A DNA stretch of 64,000 nucleotides from Anaerolineae bacterium (GCA_022071955.1 JAJVIM010000007.1:264167-328166); one strand, 5' to 3'; shown: positions 8,965-17,505, numbered from the stretch's first letter. Notes: generated by a model from the letters alone, not told the origin. Program-made: numbers and translations.

Positions 8965-9837
8965 TTAAAATTCCGCTTCCCGCTCCTCGTGCCATTTGCC
9001 AATCGCTTTGGTTTGAATCCAGCCAAATAGCTGGAAAACTACCACCCCCAGCAACGATGACATAATGATTGCGGCCAGCAATTGTTCGCCCATTAGCCGG
9101 TTGGCGTAGCGTTGCAGCAGTTGGCCAATGCCGGGGTCGCCGCGGCCAAAGAAAAAGTCGCCGACAATGGCCCCAATCACAGACAGGCCGGCAGAAATGC
9201 GCAGCCCGGCAAAAATCGCCGGCAGCGCCGCCGGAAACATCAACTTGCGCAGCCGGGTCAGGCGGTTAACGCGCTGCAGCGTCAGCAGATCGTGCAGGCC
9301 GCGGGGGGCAGAGAGCAACCCAAATAACGTGTTAACAATAATGGGAAACAGGGCGATGATAATGCAGACAATCACCCGCGCGCTGATGCCAAAGCCAAAC
9401 CAAAAACCAATCAGCGGCACAATGGCCAAAATCGGCACCGCCTGAAGGGTTACCGCGTAGGGGAAGATGGCCCGCTCGATCAGTTTACTCTGGCTCATCA
9501 GGGTGGCCAGGATGAGGCCAATAGTGATAGCAACCGTCAACCCAATCATGGCGACGATGGTGCTGGACCACAACCCGCCCAGGATTTCAGAGAAATTGGC
9601 CCAGTTGGCAAACCCCACCAGCCAAACCGCGTGAGGCGGGCGCAGCAGAAAACGGCGTTGCTCGTCAAGGACAACGTAGGAAATAAGATACCACAACGCA
9701 ATAAAGAACAGGCCCAATAAAATGGGCGGCAGAATTTGGCGCGTCCAGCGCCGGACGGGGTTTTTGCTTGGATCAGACGTAACAACCGCTGCTGTCGATT
9801 CGGCAGCGGCCACATCGGTTTGGGTCAACTGTTTCAT
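8965..9837 (-). CDS. ABC transporter permease (SsuC/TauC/ThiX-like)
   Basis: A 290-residue inner-membrane protein with about six transmembrane segments and a cytoplasmic N-terminal tail. It belongs to the binding-protein-dependent permease family; the coupling (EAA-like) loop is around VNRLTRLRKLMFPAALPAI, followed by GLRISAGLSVIGAIVGDFF, characteristic of the taurine/sulfonate/pyrimidine-precursor importers. The start overlaps the stop of the ATPase gene by 4 bases (9834-9837), a usual sign of translational coupling. With the adjacent ATPase and NMT1-like lipoprotein it forms one importer. The ligand is undetermined. Confidence 0.9.
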   Translation of the reverse strand: MKQLTQTDVAAAESTAAVVTSDPSKNPVRRWTRQILPPILLGLFFIALWYLISYVVLDEQRRFLLRPPHAVWLVGFANWANFSEILGGLWSSTIVAMIGLTVAITIGLILATLMSQSKLIERAIFPYAVTLQAVPILAIVPLIGFWFGFGISARVIVCIIIALFPIIVNTLFGLLSAPRGLHDLLTLQRVNRLTRLRKLMFPAALPAIFAGLRISAGLSVIGAIVGDFFFGRGDPGIGQLLQRYANRLMGEQLLAAIIMSSLLGVVVFQLFGWIQTKAIGKWHEEREAEF

Positions 9838-10601
9838 GTGTGGGCCTCCAAAAGGGCATGCGAAATGGCGCGACTCAACTCGCCAAAATCTGCATCAAAA
9901 CGCAGGTCAGGCTGCCTGGGGTAACTGAACGGCACATCAAAAGTGGCAACGAGTGTTCCCGGCCTTGACGACATCACGTGAACGCGGGTTGACAGGAATA
10001 CGGCTTCGGAGATGGAGTGGGTAATGAATAGCCCGGCGAATCGTTCCCGTTCAAACAATTTGAGCGTCTCTTCATTGAGGTGTTCTCTGGTGATTTCATC
10101 CACCGCCCCAAACGGCTCGTCAAACAGGAAAACGGGTGGTTTGAGGGTGAGCGTGCGGGCCAGCGATACCCGCATCTTCATGCCGCCGGACAGAGATTTG
10201 GGATAGTGATTTTCAAAACCGGACAGGCCCACCAGTTCGATGGCCTCGGCGGCCAGGCGCTTTCTCTCTTTGGCGTCGATACCTTGCAGTTCAGCCAGTA
10301 ACTCCACGTTACTCTGTACGGTCCGCCACTCCATCAAAGTAGCATCCTGAAATACATACCCGAGCCGCGCCCGGTCGACTAAAACGTCACCGCTGGTTTG
10401 CTGGAGCAACCCGGCCGCGATCCGCAGGATGGTTGATTTTCCACACCCGGAAGGGCCAACAATGGTCACAAACTCTTTGGGGGCAACATTAAAGGTGACG
10501 TTTTTGAAAACCTCAGTGCCGTCGGGAAACGTCATGTCAACATTAGAGAAAGACAAAACTGTAGACCCTTTTGCGGCAGGAGGAGTTGTTTTGACGGTCA
10601 T
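9834..10601 (-). CDS. ABC transporter ATP-binding protein
   Basis: A 255-residue ATPase of the NrtD/SsuB/TauB type that powers the importer. It has Walker A GPSGCGKST, the Q-loop (FQDATLMEW), signature LSGGMKMRVSLART, Walker B VFLFDEPFGAVDE and the switch His in ITHSISEA. An in-frame TTG at 10628 would add nine residues. ATG 10601 is preferred because it overlaps the stop of a 31-codon ORF in ATGA fashion, implying re-initiation. It lies between the binding-protein gene and the permease. Confidence 0.9.
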   Translation of the reverse strand: MTVKTTPPAAKGSTVLSFSNVDMTFPDGTEVFKNVTFNVAPKEFVTIVGPSGCGKSTILRIAAGLLQQTSGDVLVDRARLGYVFQDATLMEWRTVQSNVELLAELQGIDAKERKRLAAEAIELVGLSGFENHYPKSLSGGMKMRVSLARTLTLKPPVFLFDEPFGAVDEITREHLNEETLKLFERERFAGLFITHSISEAVFLSTRVHVMSSRPGTLVATFDVPFSYPRQPDLRFDADFGELSRAISHALLEAHT

Positions 10602-10693
10602 CGCTGCACCGCCGGATAGACCGGACAATTACTATCGAGCATCAGCGGTCGATGTGCCAGGTCTAACTCATTTGTTAATTGGGTTAATCTCAT
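10598..10693 (-). CDS. 31-aa ORF translationally coupled to the ABC ATPase
   Basis: A 31-codon reading frame (MRLTQLTNELDLAHRPLMLD...) with its own good ribosome site (CTGGAGAG, 8 bases from the ATG). Its stop codon TGA shares bases with the ATPase start (ATGA). It lies in the 115-base stretch between the binding-protein gene and the ATPase. It may be a small leader whose translation delivers ribosomes to the ATPase, or the remnant of a longer gene. No known domain is visible; only the ribosome site and the overlap argue that it is real. Confidence 0.4.
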   Translation of the reverse strand: MRLTQLTNELDLAHRPLMLDSNCPVYPAVQR

Positions 10694-10811
10694 AATATTC
10701 TCTCCAGGTTGGGGGACCGTGTGACGTTGAGGCACGGCACGGTTTGCAATTGTACCGCCACGCCAATTTGAGAAAGAGGGCCGGCGGAGAACCGCCGACC
10801 CTCTCAAAACA

Positions 10812-13163
10812 CTACGGCAAGCTAATATTATCGTCTATAAATTCATTGGTGATGATGTCATCAGCCTTCAAATCTTTGGGGACATCCAGGCCAGCGGCAG
10901 TCATCTGGTCAATAACGCCCTGCACCCGGTCCGGCTCCATATTGCCCACCACTCCGTCCGGGCCGTTCCCGACCAACCCCAGCTTGACCTGGCTCTCCAC
11001 CGAAAACTTGGCCAACTCGGGGCTGTACACCCAAAAATCTTTGTACTTCGCCACCGCGTCAACTATGATGGCGTTGGCCCGATCCGGGCTGGCTACATAG
11101 TCAACCACCGCTTGCTGCACAATCGGCACCAATTGTTTGAGACAGGGCCGCAACTCTTCCAGATCGCCCTTGCGAATGGCCAAGGCCTGCGAGTAGAGTT
11201 CAAACCCGGCATCGTGGATGAGCTGGTAGGCAACCGGCTTGCCCCACTCTTTGATCTCGTTCTGGTACACATACGGCTCGGCCGAGGCAAAACCCTGCTG
11301 GGCAATCGCCCCGTTGGCCGCTACCCACCGCGCCGGTGACCCATCATACGAGGGATCGATCTGGTCCGCCGAAACTATCCCCTCGTTCACAAACACATCG
11401 ATGAATGTCCCGCCGGCAAAAACCTGGATCGTCGCTCCCGTCTTGCCCAAATCGGCAATCGTTTTTACATCGGGATAGGTGGCCGGGTCCCACATAATGA
11501 TCTGCGGGTTCTTTTCCAGCGGCGCTACCACCGACAGTGTCGGCGTGTCGTCCGCACCAAATACCGCCTCGTTGGTCGATACATAGCCCAGCGTGATGTC
11601 TTTTTCAACATACATCTGCTGAATGGGCTGCTGGAAACCAATGGCCGGCCCGCCGGTGCGAATCTCAACATCAATCCCCGTCTCTTTGCCCGAGGCGACC
11701 AGTGAGCCGCGCACAACCTTCTTGTTTACATCAACGGTGTAATCATCGCCCACCATTTCATACAGCGCGCCGTGTTCGGCTTCCGGGAACCAGTCGGTTT
11801 GGATGACCACCGGATTGGGGCACACATCACCCAATGCCGGCATCGCCGCTTCGGCCGGCGCTTCCTCGGCTGGAGCGGCCTCGGCTGGAGCAGCCATCGC
11901 TGGCAGGCCAATATTATCGTCTATAAATTCATTGGTGATGATGTCATCAGCCTTCAAATCTTTGGGGACATCCAGGCCAGCGGCGGTCATCTGATCGATG
12001 ACCTTTTGCACCCGGTCCGGCTCCATATTGCCCACCACTCCGTCCGGGCCGTTCCCGACCAACCCCAGCTTGATCTGGCTCTCCACCGAAAACTTGGCCA
12101 ACTCGGGGCTGTACACCCAAAAATCTTTGTACTTCGCCACCGCGTCAACTATGATGGCGTTGGCCCGATCCGGGCTGGCTACATAGTCAACCACCGCTTG
12201 CTGCACAATCGGCACCAATTGTTTGAGACAGGGCCGCAACTCTTCCAGATCGCCCTTGCGAATGGCCAAGGCCTGCGAGTAGAGTTCAAACCCGGCATCG
12301 TGGATGAGCTGGTAGGCAACCGGCTTGCCCCACTCTTTGATCTCGTTCTGGTACACATACGGCTCGGCCGAGGCAAAACCCTGCTGGGCAATCGCCCCGT
12401 TGGCCGCTACCCACCGCGCCGGTGACCCATCATACGAGGGATCGATCTGGTCCGCCGAAACTATCCCCTCGTTCACAAACACATCGATGAATGTCCCGCC
12501 GGCAAAAACCTGGATCGTCGCTCCCGTCTTGCCCAAATCGGCAATCGTTTTTACATCGGGATAGGTGGCCGGGTCCCACATAATGATCTGCGGGTTCTTT
12601 TCCAGCGGCGCTACCACCGACAGTGTCGGCGTGTCGTCCGCACCAAATACCGCCTCGTTGGTCGATACATAGCCCAGCGTGATGTCTTTTTCAACATACA
12701 TCTGCTGAATGGGCTGCTGGAAACCAATGGCCGGCCCGCCGGTGCGAATCTCAACATCAATCCCCGTCTCTTTGCCCGAGGCGACCAGTGAGCCGCGCAC
12801 AACCTTCTTGTTTACATCAACGGTGTAATCATCGCCCACCATTTCATACAGCGCGCCGTGTTCGGCTTCCGGGAACCAGTCGGTTTGGATGACCACCGGA
12901 TTGGGGCACACATCACCCAATGCCGGCATCGCCGCTTCGGCCGGCGCTTCCTCGGCTGGAGCGGCCTCCTCGGCAGGAGCAGCAGTGGGTTCAGCAGCAG
13001 CGGGGGCCGCCGTAGGTTCGGCCGGCTGCGCCGGTTCAGCTGCGGCGGTGGGTTCGCTGCTTTGGGGAGCCTGGGTTGGTTCTGCAACCGGCGCGCCCCC
13101 GCCACAAGCCACTACTATCAGGGCCAATAGCAGTAATAATACTGTCAAACGTATCTTGTTCAT
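10812..13163 (-). CDS. Lipoprotein substrate-binding protein with two near-identical tandem NMT1-like domains
   Basis: A 783-residue ABC-importer binding protein, about twice the normal length. Residues 1-20 are a lipoprotein signal (LALIVVAC, lipidated Cys20), followed by an Ala/Pro/Glu-rich linker to about residue 75. Then come two copies of the same periplasmic binding domain, each starting ALGDVCPNPVVIQTDWFPE (near residues 79 and 441) and joined by an APAEEAPAEA-type linker. The family (NMT1/THI5, SsuA, TauA) captures small organic nutrients. At protein level the copies differ only at a few positions, such as SQIKLGL versus SQVKLGL and QKVIDQ versus QGVIDQ. It is first in the transport operon, with ribosome site GGAGAGG and a promoter at 13306-13334. 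Confidence 0.9.
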   Translation of the reverse strand: MNKIRLTVLLLLLALIVVACGGGAPVAEPTQAPQSSEPTAAAEPAQPAEPTAAPAAAEPTAAPAEEAAPAEEAPAEAAMPALGDVCPNPVVIQTDWFPEAEHGALYEMVGDDYTVDVNKKVVRGSLVASGKETGIDVEIRTGGPAIGFQQPIQQMYVEKDITLGYVSTNEAVFGADDTPTLSVVAPLEKNPQIIMWDPATYPDVKTIADLGKTGATIQVFAGGTFIDVFVNEGIVSADQIDPSYDGSPARWVAANGAIAQQGFASAEPYVYQNEIKEWGKPVAYQLIHDAGFELYSQALAIRKGDLEELRPCLKQLVPIVQQAVVDYVASPDRANAIIVDAVAKYKDFWVYSPELAKFSVESQIKLGLVGNGPDGVVGNMEPDRVQKVIDQMTAAGLDVPKDLKADDIITNEFIDDNIGLPAMAAPAEAAPAEEAPAEAAMPALGDVCPNPVVIQTDWFPEAEHGALYEMVGDDYTVDVNKKVVRGSLVASGKETGIDVEIRTGGPAIGFQQPIQQMYVEKDITLGYVSTNEAVFGADDTPTLSVVAPLEKNPQIIMWDPATYPDVKTIADLGKTGATIQVFAGGTFIDVFVNEGIVSADQIDPSYDGSPARWVAANGAIAQQGFASAEPYVYQNEIKEWGKPVAYQLIHDAGFELYSQALAIRKGDLEELRPCLKQLVPIVQQAVVDYVASPDRANAIIVDAVAKYKDFWVYSPELAKFSVESQVKLGLVGNGPDGVVGNMEPDRVQGVIDQMTAAGLDVPKDLKADDIITNEFIDDNISLP
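10824..11882. repeat. Tandem direct repeat inside the binding-protein gene, copy 1
   Basis: This 1059-base block matches 11910-12968 at a constant offset of 1086 bases. By eye the visible substitutions cluster in 10820-10990; the remaining 900 or so bases appear identical. It encodes the C-terminal of the two binding domains. Confidence 0.9.
11910..12968. repeat. Tandem direct repeat inside the binding-protein gene, copy 2
   Basis: Partner of 10824-11882, in the same orientation and frame (1086 = 3 x 362). It encodes the N-terminal binding domain. Identity breaks in the Ala/Pro/Glu-rich linker, where short GCTGGAGCAGC-type repeats could have promoted the duplication. Confidence 0.9.
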
Positions 13164-13305
13164 CTTCCTCTCCTTACGCGGATAAATCGCAATTTGTTAG
13201 CCAAAACGCTTCATTTTAATCCGGTTCTCAACTCATAGGCATCCTCCCTATGAAAATATGCGAATCTGCGAATGGTGAAAAGATGTTACCTTTTACTGGG
13301 CATGC

Positions 13306-13334
13306 ATTCTGGCATAAAAAATATAAAAAGTCAA
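13306..13334 (-). promoter_or_regulatory. Sigma70-type promoter for the binding-protein/transporter operon
   Basis: On the minus strand, -35 TTGACT (13334-13329), a 17-base spacer and -10 CAGAAT (13311-13306). The start site would fall about 135 bases before the ATG at 13163. The surrounding AT-rich stretch contrasts with the coding DNA. Confidence 0.6.
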
Positions 13335-13371
13335 TGGAGGTTTTTTTATGCCAATGCTCCACTACGCCCGA

Positions 13372-14151
13372 TCATTTGCGTCGGAGAATGGCCATTGCCT
13401 CCTCAACCGACGCATCATTGTGAATGATGGCGGCAATTGCTGCGGTCATTGCCCGGGGGTTATCTGACTCAAAAATGTTGCGGCCAATGGTACCTCCGGC
13501 CGCGCCGCTGTTCATTGCTGCCTTAAGTTCGCTCAGGAACTCAAACTCGCTGCCGCGTTGAGCGCCGCCCATAATAACCACCGGCTTAAAGCAAACACCC
13601 GTCACCTGCTCAAAGTTGGGCGTATAAGGAACCTTAACCCAGTCTGCACCCAGTTCGATGCCAACCCGGGCCGCCAGCGCAACATTTTCTGCCGTGCGAA
13701 AGTCCGGGCCGCTGCCCATGCCGCCGGGCACCATTTCGGCCTGGACGGCCAGCCCCCACGTTTGCGCCTGGCGGGCAACCGCCGCCAGATTCTCAAACGT
13801 TGCCTGCTCTTTGTGATCGCCCGGATAGGCAGAGATGCACAAGGCATCGGCTCCCAGGCGCAGCGCCTCTTCAACGCCAAACCAAACCGGCGCCGGTACA
13901 TCCTGGCCCAGTTTGGTAGCAGCCCCGTCGGACCGCAAAATCAAACCAACCGATACCAACTCGCGGGCAAAATGGCTGGCAATGCCAAACGAAGTCATAA
14001 TGGCATCTGCGCCACCGGCGATAACCTGGGCAATGGTTTCACCCGGCCGTTCCAACCCTTTACCGGGGCCAAAAATAACCGTGTGTTCCATAGCGACGAT
14101 CAACGTGCGGCCATTTGGCCGAAAAATCCGCCCCAGTCTACGGGTTTTCAT
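13372..14151 (-). CDS. DeoC/LacD-type class I aldolase (DhnA/LsrF family), paralogue 1
   Basis: A 259-residue TIM-barrel aldolase of the family that includes archaeal class I fructose-bisphosphate aldolase, ADH synthase and LsrF. The N-terminal signature is NGRTLIVAMEHTV, where the second catalytic-loop residue is Glu (Asp in the paralogue). The Schiff-base Lys is in GADWVKVPYTP and the phosphate-binding segment is GGTIGRNIFES. Such enzymes make or break C-C bonds of phosphorylated keto sugars or acids. ATG 14151 has an AGAGGAG site and is preferred to the longer frame, which runs through a dispersed repeat. A paralogue lies one gene upstream; having two copies suggests two subunits or two substrates. 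Confidence 0.85.
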   Translation of the reverse strand: MKTRRLGRIFRPNGRTLIVAMEHTVIFGPGKGLERPGETIAQVIAGGADAIMTSFGIASHFARELVSVGLILRSDGAATKLGQDVPAPVWFGVEEALRLGADALCISAYPGDHKEQATFENLAAVARQAQTWGLAVQAEMVPGGMGSGPDFRTAENVALAARVGIELGADWVKVPYTPNFEQVTGVCFKPVVIMGGAQRGSEFEFLSELKAAMNSGAAGGTIGRNIFESDNPRAMTAAIAAIIHNDASVEEAMAILRRK

Positions 14152-14167
14152 TATTCTGTTCTCCTCT

Positions 14168-14225
14168 GAAAATAGCGCCGCAGGCCGGGGGGCTTGGGGG
14201 GAGCTGCCCTCCAATAACCATTTTT
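14168..14225. repeat. Dispersed intergenic repeat, copy 2 (family with 7650-7704)
   Basis: Same element as at 7650-7704, beginning GAAAATAGCGCCGCAGGCCG and ending in ATAACCATTTTT, again immediately before the ribosome site of a minus-strand gene. Confidence 0.75.
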
Positions 14226-14293
14226 ACCTGTGCCCGGTACGGGTATTCCTGGTGTCGAACCCCCGGTTCTGTCGGACTCCCTTGAAAAATAGC

Positions 14294-14338
14294 AGATCGG
14301 GCTGTAAGTCCGACAGTCACCCTACAAGCGTGACCTAC
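14294..14338. repeat. Dispersed intergenic repeat, copy 1 (family with 31099-31143)
   Basis: About 45 bases, AGATCGGGCTGTAAGTCCGA followed by CAGTCACCCTACAAGCGTGACCTAC. The GGGCT/AGTCC arms can form a hairpin, and TCACCCTACAAGCGTGA a second one. A close copy is at 31099-31143. Confidence 0.7.
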
Positions 14339-14358
14339 CCAATTTCATTCTGCCTGCC

Positions 14359-14925
14359 TTAAACGCACGGCGGGGTGCTAAAGGAGAGATAGGCCGTTTC
14401 CTGATCCCCCACCACTGCCAGCCGGCGCAGGCTCATTCCATCAAAAGTGATACTGTCGCCGGAATCAAGGAGGTAACTGGCCATCTCCAGTTCTACCGCC
14501 AGGCACCCCTGGAGCACATAAATGCACTCCTCGGTAGGCAGCCGGGAAGGCACAACCTCGTGATCGTAGCCCGCTTGAAAACGCCCGATAAAGGCTAATA
14601 TTTTCTGGTCCATTTCAGGGGCGGGAGACAATGTTTCCAGTGCAACATTTGAGTCTGAGAGCGTGAAGTGAGGCCCGTGTCCGCTGCGAACCAGGTAGTG
14701 GTTATCAGAACTATCTTCTACCAACAAATGGAAGATAGATACGTTCAGTGTTTTAGCAATAGCCTGAAGTGATTTGAGCGAGGGGTTACTTTGCCCGCGT
14801 TCCAGTTGGCTCAGAAAGCTGGCGCTTACATCGGCCTGAGTGGCCAACTCACGCAGGCTCAAGCCCATTTGCTCCCGTCGTTCCTGGATTCGACGCCCCA
14901 ATTTGGCAGGTTGTCCGTTTTCCAT
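14359..14925 (-). CDS. XRE-family regulator with C-terminal cupin (1)
   Basis: A 188-residue DNA-binding protein. Residues 8-65 are a helix-turn-helix XRE domain (LRELATQADVSASFLSQLER) and residues 110-185 a cupin/RmlC-like barrel (EECIYVLQGCLAVELE, then LLDSGDSITFDG). This architecture binds a small ligand in the cupin and controls a neighbouring catabolic operon. It sits between the two aldolase genes and so is presumably co-transcribed with what it controls. It resembles the divergent regulator at 17859 in size and layout (shared SGDSI/CGDSI and LRRL near the C-terminus), so the cluster may be read by two related sensors. A weak AGGG site precedes ATG 14925. Confidence 0.9.
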   Translation of the reverse strand: MENGQPAKLGRRIQERREQMGLSLRELATQADVSASFLSQLERGQSNPSLKSLQAIAKTLNVSIFHLLVEDSSDNHYLVRSGHGPHFTLSDSNVALETLSPAPEMDQKILAFIGRFQAGYDHEVVPSRLPTEECIYVLQGCLAVELEMASYLLDSGDSITFDGMSLRRLAVVGDQETAYLSFSTPPCV

Positions 14926-14974
14926 TTGCCAGCCCTGCTACCTCTGTGCGAACCTACGCCGCATCAACCGGCCA

Positions 14975-15769
14975 TTACAGCCCTTTTTGAAGAATGGCCA
15001 TCGCCTCATCAACCGACGCGCCCCGATGCAAAATAGCGGCTACGGCAGCGGTCATCGCGACCGGATCGTCGGCCTGGAAAATGTTGCGGCCAATGGCCAC
15101 ACCGGCCCCGCCCGCATCAATGGCAGCTTTGATGTCAACCAGCATGTCTCGCTCGCTGCCGCGTTTGGAGCCGCCCAAAATCACCACCGGCCGGAAACAG
15201 GTGCGGGTAACCGCCTCAAAACCGGGCGTGTAGGGTGTTTTGATAAAATCTGCCCCCAACTCAACCCCAATCCGGGCCGACATTGCGATGTTTTCCTGCG
15301 TGCGATATTCCGGGCCGCTGTTGAAGCCGCCGGGAACCATCTCGCCCAGCACCGGCACCCCCCAGCGATGCGCGTTACTGACCATTGTGGCCAGATTTTT
15401 TAGTGAGCTTTCTTCTTTGGCCGAACCGGGCAGGGCGGTCACTACCACCGCATCTACGCCCAAACGCAGCGCTTCTTCCATATTAAAAAAGAGCGATGAG
15501 CTGGGGCCGTCGCTGTGCTTGCCCAGGTTGGTGGCAGCGCCGTCACCGCGCAGGATAAGCCCAAGCGGCGCCAGCTCTTTGGCAAATCGGTGAGCAATAC
15601 CGTACGAAGTGAGAACCGCGTCGGCCCCGCCGGCAACAATTTTGGCGATGGTTTCGGTGGGGTTTTCCAGCCCCGGACAAGGGCCATCGAGCAAGCCGTG
15701 ATCCAAAGCAACAATCAGGGCGCGTCCATCGGGTTGGAAAATGCGGTTCATGCGGCGAGTAATTGACAT
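14975..15769 (-). CDS. DeoC/LacD-type class I aldolase (DhnA/LsrF family), paralogue 2
   Basis: A 264-residue homologue of the aldolase at 13372-14151. It has [13 protein letters not shown] with the usual catalytic Asp, Schiff-base Lys in [12 protein letters not shown], and phosphate-binding [10 protein letters not shown]. It keeps the Asp-His pair that the other copy shows as Glu-His, so this copy looks the more canonical catalyst. ATG 15769 has a TGGAG site 6 bases upstream. It follows the LLM oxidoreductase by 14 bases and precedes the XRE-cupin gene by about 50, consistent with one transcript from the promoter at 17618-17646. Confidence 0.85.
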   Translation of the reverse strand: MSITRRMNRIFQPDGRALIVALDHGLLDGPCPGLENPTETIAKIVAGGADAVLTSYGIAHRFAKELAPLGLILRGDGAATNLGKHSDGPSSSLFFNMEEALRLGVDAVVVTALPGSAKEESSLKNLATMVSNAHRWGVPVLGEMVPGGFNSGPEYRTQENIAMSARIGVELGADFIKTPYTPGFEAVTRTCFRPVVILGGSKRGSERDMLVDIKAAIDAGGAGVAIGRNIFQADDPVAMTAAVAAILHRGASVDEAMAILQKGL

Positions 15770-15783
15770 TTTTTCTCCAGTCT

Positions 15784-16749
15784 TTACGGTTGAGCAATGA
15801 GAGAGTGAGTGGTGCGCACCAGCTCAAGATTGGTCTGAAAATCGGGTGAAACTACATCCAGCAGAAAGACATCCAGGTTATGTTTCTGCACCGTCTCCCG
15901 GAACTCCCGGCGACATTCGTCCGGGGTGCCGGCAATCTGGTATTTTTTGAGGATATCGGTGGTAATGAATCGAGCTGTGGCCGGTGGGCCGCTTGTCTCC
16001 GCTACGTGCCTGATATTGGCAATTTCCGGGTCTGTGAGGCCAAACCCTTTTAACACTCGTGGCGGCGCATCTTTCATAATAAAAACCAGCATATCAACAA
16101 CCTGGGCCAACATTTCAGGCGTGTAAGCCAGATTACTGAGGTAAATTTTGTACGGGGCAGGCTTACCCGGCTCAAGGCCCTGTTCAACAATCTCCAGCGC
16201 GTCGGCCAAATCTGATTTGACGGTCATGACTACGCCATCGGCCAGCGTGCCGGCCAGCGCCAGCATTTTGGGGCCTCTGCCCGCCAGCCAGATGGGAATG
16301 TTTTGCGGCCCCAGCGCCAACCGCGCCCCTTCGAGCCGGTAACGTTGGCCCTGCCAGGAAACGCTGCCGCCTGTCCACAACTGGCGCAAAATTTCTATGG
16401 TTTCCTTAACCACCGTCAACGGCGCTTCCCGGGCAATGCCCATCGGCGGCAGCACCATTGACCCACCGGCGACGAGGGTAACCAGCGCCCGCCCGCCAGA
16501 CAGCTCGTTCAACGTGGCCAGCGCTGTGGCCGTAACCGCCGGATGGCGGGTGTAGCCGTTGGTCACCGGGCCAAGTTTGATGCGGTGGGTCTGCCGGGCA
16601 ATTGTCCCCAGGCTTACGTAAACATCGGGCATAAAGCCTTCGTCAGCAATCAGGCAGTAATCGTAGCCAAGATTCTCGGCTTCCACAGCCAGGTCAATAA
16701 TCTGATTGACCGGCATAGTTGGTATAATATGAATGCCAGTCTTAATCAT
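15784..16749 (-). CDS. LLM-class (luciferase-like, F420/FMN) oxidoreductase
   Basis: A 321-residue TIM-barrel protein of the bacterial luciferase superfamily. Family traits are [50 protein letters not shown] and the glycine-rich [15 protein letters not shown]. Those with GP-T-PYTRHPA-TA motifs (5,10-methylene-H4MPT reductase-like) usually use cofactor F420, which many Chloroflexota make, but FMN use cannot be excluded. It is 3 bases downstream of the SDR gene, clearly in one operon, and probably does a hydride transfer on the pathway substrate. Only a weak GGGG site precedes ATG 16749. Confidence 0.85.
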   Translation of the reverse strand: MIKTGIHIIPTMPVNQIIDLAVEAENLGYDYCLIADEGFMPDVYVSLGTIARQTHRIKLGPVTNGYTRHPAVTATALATLNELSGGRALVTLVAGGSMVLPPMGIAREAPLTVVKETIEILRQLWTGGSVSWQGQRYRLEGARLALGPQNIPIWLAGRGPKMLALAGTLADGVVMTVKSDLADALEIVEQGLEPGKPAPYKIYLSNLAYTPEMLAQVVDMLVFIMKDAPPRVLKGFGLTDPEIANIRHVAETSGPPATARFITTDILKKYQIAGTPDECRREFRETVQKHNLDVFLLDVVSPDFQTNLELVRTTHSLIAQP

Positions 16750-16752
16750 ATT

Positions 16753-17505
16753 TTACCCCGCTTCATATTTGCGATGGCCATATCGTTCGCCGCCATCAAC
16801 AGTAATATATTCGCCGGTGATGTAATCGTTTTTTACCAGAAACAGCACAGTTTCGGCCACATTTTCCGGCGTGCCCCAGCGATTGAGCAGCGTTTTATCG
16901 GCAACACTGGCAACCATTTCCTCAGTGTAATGAAGAGGCCGCAAAACCGGGCCGGGCGCGACGGCATTCACCCGCACCGTGGGCGCCAGTTCCAGGGCCA
17001 ACTGCCGGGTTTGAGCCAGCAGGGCCGCTTTGGCTACGCTGTGGGCGGCGTAACCGGGCCACGCTTCCCAGGCTGAAAGATCGACAATATTAATAATGAC
17101 CCCTTCGCCTTTTTCCAGCATATACGGAGCCACAGCATTGGCGCAGTAGAAAGGGGTGTGAACGATGACATCAATTGTATTGTGCCAGATGGTGAAATCT
17201 TGGGTGGGAACGGGGGCTTGCTTAAACAGCGAGGCGTTATTGACCAGAATGTCTACGGGGCCGAGTTTGGCGGCGATCCGTTCAATGACCGCGGCCGCAC
17301 CGCGATAATCGGCCATGTCAAACTGAACGGTTAAGGCTTTTACCCCCAAAGCGCGCGCCTCAGCGGCGGTCGCCTCGGCCTCTTGGGCCGAAGTGCGGTA
17401 GTTGATCACAACATTTGCCCCCGCTTGCGCCAGGGCAAGGGTGGTGGCTCGGCCTATGCGGCGAGCACTGGCAGTAACAAAAGCGGTTTTACCTTTTGGG
17501 TCCAT
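16753..17505 (-). CDS. SDR family protein with His in place of the catalytic Tyr
   Basis: A 250-residue short-chain dehydrogenase fold with a pteridine-reductase-like cofactor motif TASARRIG and INYRTS, where Arg would favour NADPH. NNAS is present. At the active site the YxxxK is replaced by H155-S-V-A-K159; a Tyr lies three residues earlier. The protein may therefore be catalytically altered, or His may act as the acid. It is the first gene after the promoter at 17618-17646 and leads the cluster with the LLM oxidoreductase. ATG 17505 is preceded by GGAGGT in close range. Confidence 0.85.
   Translation of the reverse strand: MDPKGKTAFVTASARRIGRATTLALAQAGANVVINYRTSAQEAEATAAEARALGVKALTVQFDMADYRGAAAVIERIAAKLGPVDILVNNASLFKQAPVPTQDFTIWHNTIDVIVHTPFYCANAVAPYMLEKGEGVIINIVDLSAWEAWPGYAAHSVAKAALLAQTRQLALELAPTVRVNAVAPGPVLRPLHYTEEMVASVADKTLLNRWGTPENVAETVLFLVKNDYITGEYITVDGGERYGHRKYEAG

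Noticed and set aside
9834..10628. TTG 10628 as start of the ABC ATPase
   Set aside because: It adds nine residues without family similarity; the ATG at 10601 overlaps an upstream stop in the usual coupled manner.
11772..12425. Plus-strand 217-codon frame in the duplicated binding-protein gene
   Set aside because: It spans the repeat junction antisense to a clear lipoprotein gene and appears only because the repeat is in frame.
10824..12968. The tandem block as an insertion sequence or integrated element
   Set aside because: There is no transposase, no inverted ends and no extra frame; it is an in-frame domain duplication.
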